A stretch of 64,000 nt of DNA, taken from positions 1 to 64,000 of the forward strand of contig NZ_KK211162.1 in assembly GCF_000620665.1 (NCBI RefSeq), written 5' to 3'. This DNA is from Sphingomonas sp. URHD0057 (GTDB taxonomy: Bacteria; Pseudomonadota; Alphaproteobacteria; Sphingomonadales; Sphingomonadaceae). The position numbers and the translations under genes are program-made. Below the pieces are notes generated by a model. The model ran no database searches. It saw only the letters and a program-made list of their open reading frames with translations, and was not told where the DNA came from. This document shows positions 62,699 to 64,000 of the stretch, piece by piece; position 1 is the stretch's first letter; the number at the start of each line of letters is the position of its first letter.

Positions 62699-63304
62699 AT
62701 GGCCCACAAGATCGCGATCATCGTCGGCAGCCTTCGCGAAGGCAGCATCAACCGCAAGGTTGCGCGATCGATCTGCGGCCTCAGGAACGATAACCTCGAT
62801 TGCTCGATGATCGAGATCGGCGACCTGCCGCTCTACAACCAGGACCTCGACGTCGACCCCCCCGAGCAATGGACGCGGTTCCGACAACAGGTCGGCGCCG
62901 CCGACGGCGTGCTGTTCGTCAGCCCCGAATATAATCGCGGGATTCCCGGCGTGCTCAAGAATGCGATCGACGTCGGCTCGCGGCCCTATGGCCAGAGCGT
63001 GTTCGACAAGAAGCCGGGAGCGATCGTGACCGCGTCCCCCGGCAGCATCGGCGGGTTCGGATCGAACCATCAGATTCGCCAGGCGGCGGTGTTCCTCAAC
63101 ATGCCGATCATGCAGCAGCCCGAGGCCTATCTTGGTCACGTGACCGACGACAGTTTCGACGACAGCGGCTGCCTGACGGAAGGGCCGCTTAAACAGCTGA
63201 TCACCAACCTCGCGCACGCCTTTCACGATTGGGTCGAGATGATCCATCGCTCGCGCCAGCTGATGGCCGAGGATGCGGCGCATCGCGCCAAGGAACATGC
63301 ATGA
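62699..63304 (+). CDS. NADPH-dependent FMN reductase
   Basis: This 201-residue flavodoxin-fold protein has FMN-phosphate loop IVGSLREGSINRKVAR and FVSPEYNRGIPGVLKNAIDVGSR, as in azoreductase/chromate reductase YieF-like enzymes. It reduces FMN, quinones or azo compounds with NADPH. AAAGGAG lies 8 bases before ATG 62699. Confidence 0.92.
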   Translation: MAHKIAIIVGSLREGSINRKVARSICGLRNDNLDCSMIEIGDLPLYNQDLDVDPPEQWTRFRQQVGAADGVLFVSPEYNRGIPGVLKNAIDVGSRPYGQSVFDKKPGAIVTASPGSIGGFGSNHQIRQAAVFLNMPIMQQPEAYLGHVTDDSFDDSGCLTEGPLKQLITNLAHAFHDWVEMIHRSRQLMAEDAAHRAKEHA

Positions 63305-63370
63305 TCCTTCTGGCGGAGCGGGCGCCAAGCCGGTAAGCGAGCGTAACGATTTTCAGGGAAGAGGGTCGCC

Positions 63371-63775
63371 ATGGATTTTCGTCATCTCGAAAGATACCAG
63401 CCGCAGTTGCGTGCGCTGCTGCGGATTGTGACCGCCCTGCTGTTCATGGAGCATGGGCTCGCCAAGCTGTTTCATTTTCCGGTGCCGCAGCCGGGTGTGC
63501 CCGATCCGCTGCCGGCGATCCTTCTGGCTGCCGCCTGGATTGAGGTCATCGGTGGCGCTCTGATCGCCCTCGGGCTGTTCACGCGGCTCGCCGCATTCAT
63601 CTGCGCCGGCGAGATGGCGGTCGGTTATTTCATGTTCCACGCGCCTCAAGGTTTCTGGCCGATCGTCAACATGGGCGAAGCGGCGATCCTCTATTGCTTC
63701 GTGTTCCTGTATCTCGCCGCGGCGGGCCCGGGCGCATGGAGTCTCGACGGGATGCGCCGAAAGCCGGTTAGGTAA
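63371..63775 (+). CDS. DoxX family membrane protein
   Basis: This 134-residue protein has four membrane segments and the family pattern LRIVTALLFMEHGLAKLFHFP, then ILLAAAWIEVIGGALIALGLFTRLAAFICAGEMAVGYFMFH. DoxX-like proteins are linked to redox and thiol stress; the role here is unknown. AGGGAAGAGG precedes the ATG. Convergent with the kynureninase gene, overlapping by 8 bases. Confidence 0.9.
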   Translation: MDFRHLERYQPQLRALLRIVTALLFMEHGLAKLFHFPVPQPGVPDPLPAILLAAAWIEVIGGALIALGLFTRLAAFICAGEMAVGYFMFHAPQGFWPIVNMGEAAILYCFVFLYLAAAGPGAWSLDGMRRKPVR

Positions 63776-64000
63776 CCTTCGCCCGCGCCTTGAAGCGCGG
63801 GTCGTCCCACTCGCGGGAGGCGACAATCTCGCCGAGAATCTCGGCCGCGCGCACGATATCGACGAATCGATTGTAGAGCGGCGCGAAACCGAACCGCATC
63901 AAATCGGGCGCGCGGAAGTCGCCGATCACGCCGCGCGCGATCAACGCCTGCATGACCGCATAGCCCTCGGGATGGGCGAAGCAGACGTGGCTGGCGCGCC
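63768..64000 (-). CDS. kynU: Kynureninase, C-terminal part
   Basis: The gene continues beyond the window on its 5' side. The visible 77 residues (RASHVCFAHPEGYAVMQALIARGVIGDFR, then APDLMRFGFAPLYNRFVDIVRAAEILGEIV) match the C-terminal end of kynureninase, a PLP enzyme that cleaves kynurenine to anthranilate and alanine. No other tryptophan-degradation gene is visible. Confidence 0.88.
   Translation of the reverse strand, partial: RASHVCFAHPEGYAVMQALIARGVIGDFRAPDLMRFGFAPLYNRFVDIVRAAEILGEIVASREWDDPRFKARAKVT

Overview
This window reads as chromosome of a GC-rich alphaproteobacterium, most likely from the Sphingomonadales. The reasons are the rimP-nusA-ylxR-infB-rbfA block, a MucR-type regulator, a valine-degradation cluster containing a class I PHA synthase gene, several secreted PQQ-dehydrogenase-like lipoproteins, and short palindromic repeats of the alphaproteobacterial type. 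Almost all genes are housekeeping or metabolic and many overlap by 4 bases (ATGA). I found no rRNA, tRNA, CRISPR array, transposase or integrase. Family names come from reading motifs; no database search was run.

Layout. 1-3.5 kb: the end of a secreted Ig-like/RTX protein, an I78-type protease inhibitor, an RcnB-like protein, a DUF937 protein and a dodecin. 3.5-7.25 kb: an AT-richer accessory island. It carries a four-gene operon for a ubiquitin-like modifier (Ubl), an E2-like protein, a JAB isopeptidase and a ThiF/E1-like enzyme, preceded by an XRE regulator/ImmA peptidase pair. This is the most interesting locus here. 7.4-22.4 kb: the pnp, rpsO, truB ... rbfA, infB, ylxR, nusA, rimP block on the minus strand. 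About 5.4 kb splits it between truB and rbfA and holds a TIR-TolB-TPR protein, a small lipoprotein, a trypsin-like protease, a site-2 protease and a GNAT enzyme.

22.4-36.8 kb: a type III polyketide synthase with an ICMT-family methyltransferase; a sigma factor, anti-sigma factor and subtilase operon; three PQQ-dehydrogenase-like lipoproteins; a Tat-exported aminotransferase; trmB, metK and lnt. 36.9-44.1 kb: a minus-strand run corC-like/ybeY/phoH/miaB/plsC/fur, then mucR, rimI, tsaB and a NifU-family gene. 44.1-55.5 kb: cytochrome b561 and cytochrome c', then valine catabolism (HIBADH, ECH, HIBCH, phaC, acyl-CoA dehydrogenase, and mmsA further upstream) with small exported proteins in between. 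55.6-64 kb: an unrecognised 454-aa protein, a DMT transporter, an M28 peptidase, a DksA-like zinc finger, RNase R with a palindromic repeat inserted in frame, an FMN reductase, a DoxX protein and the 3' part of kynureninase.

Functional reading. The island looks like a compact bacterial ubiquitin-like conjugation module. Related modules (Bil/BUBL type and multi-ubiquitin type) are antiviral, so defence is the leading hypothesis, but nothing in this sequence proves it. The sigma/anti-sigma/subtilase operon looks like a proteolytically gated stress switch. The valine genes would feed propionyl-CoA and related precursors towards PHA or central metabolism.
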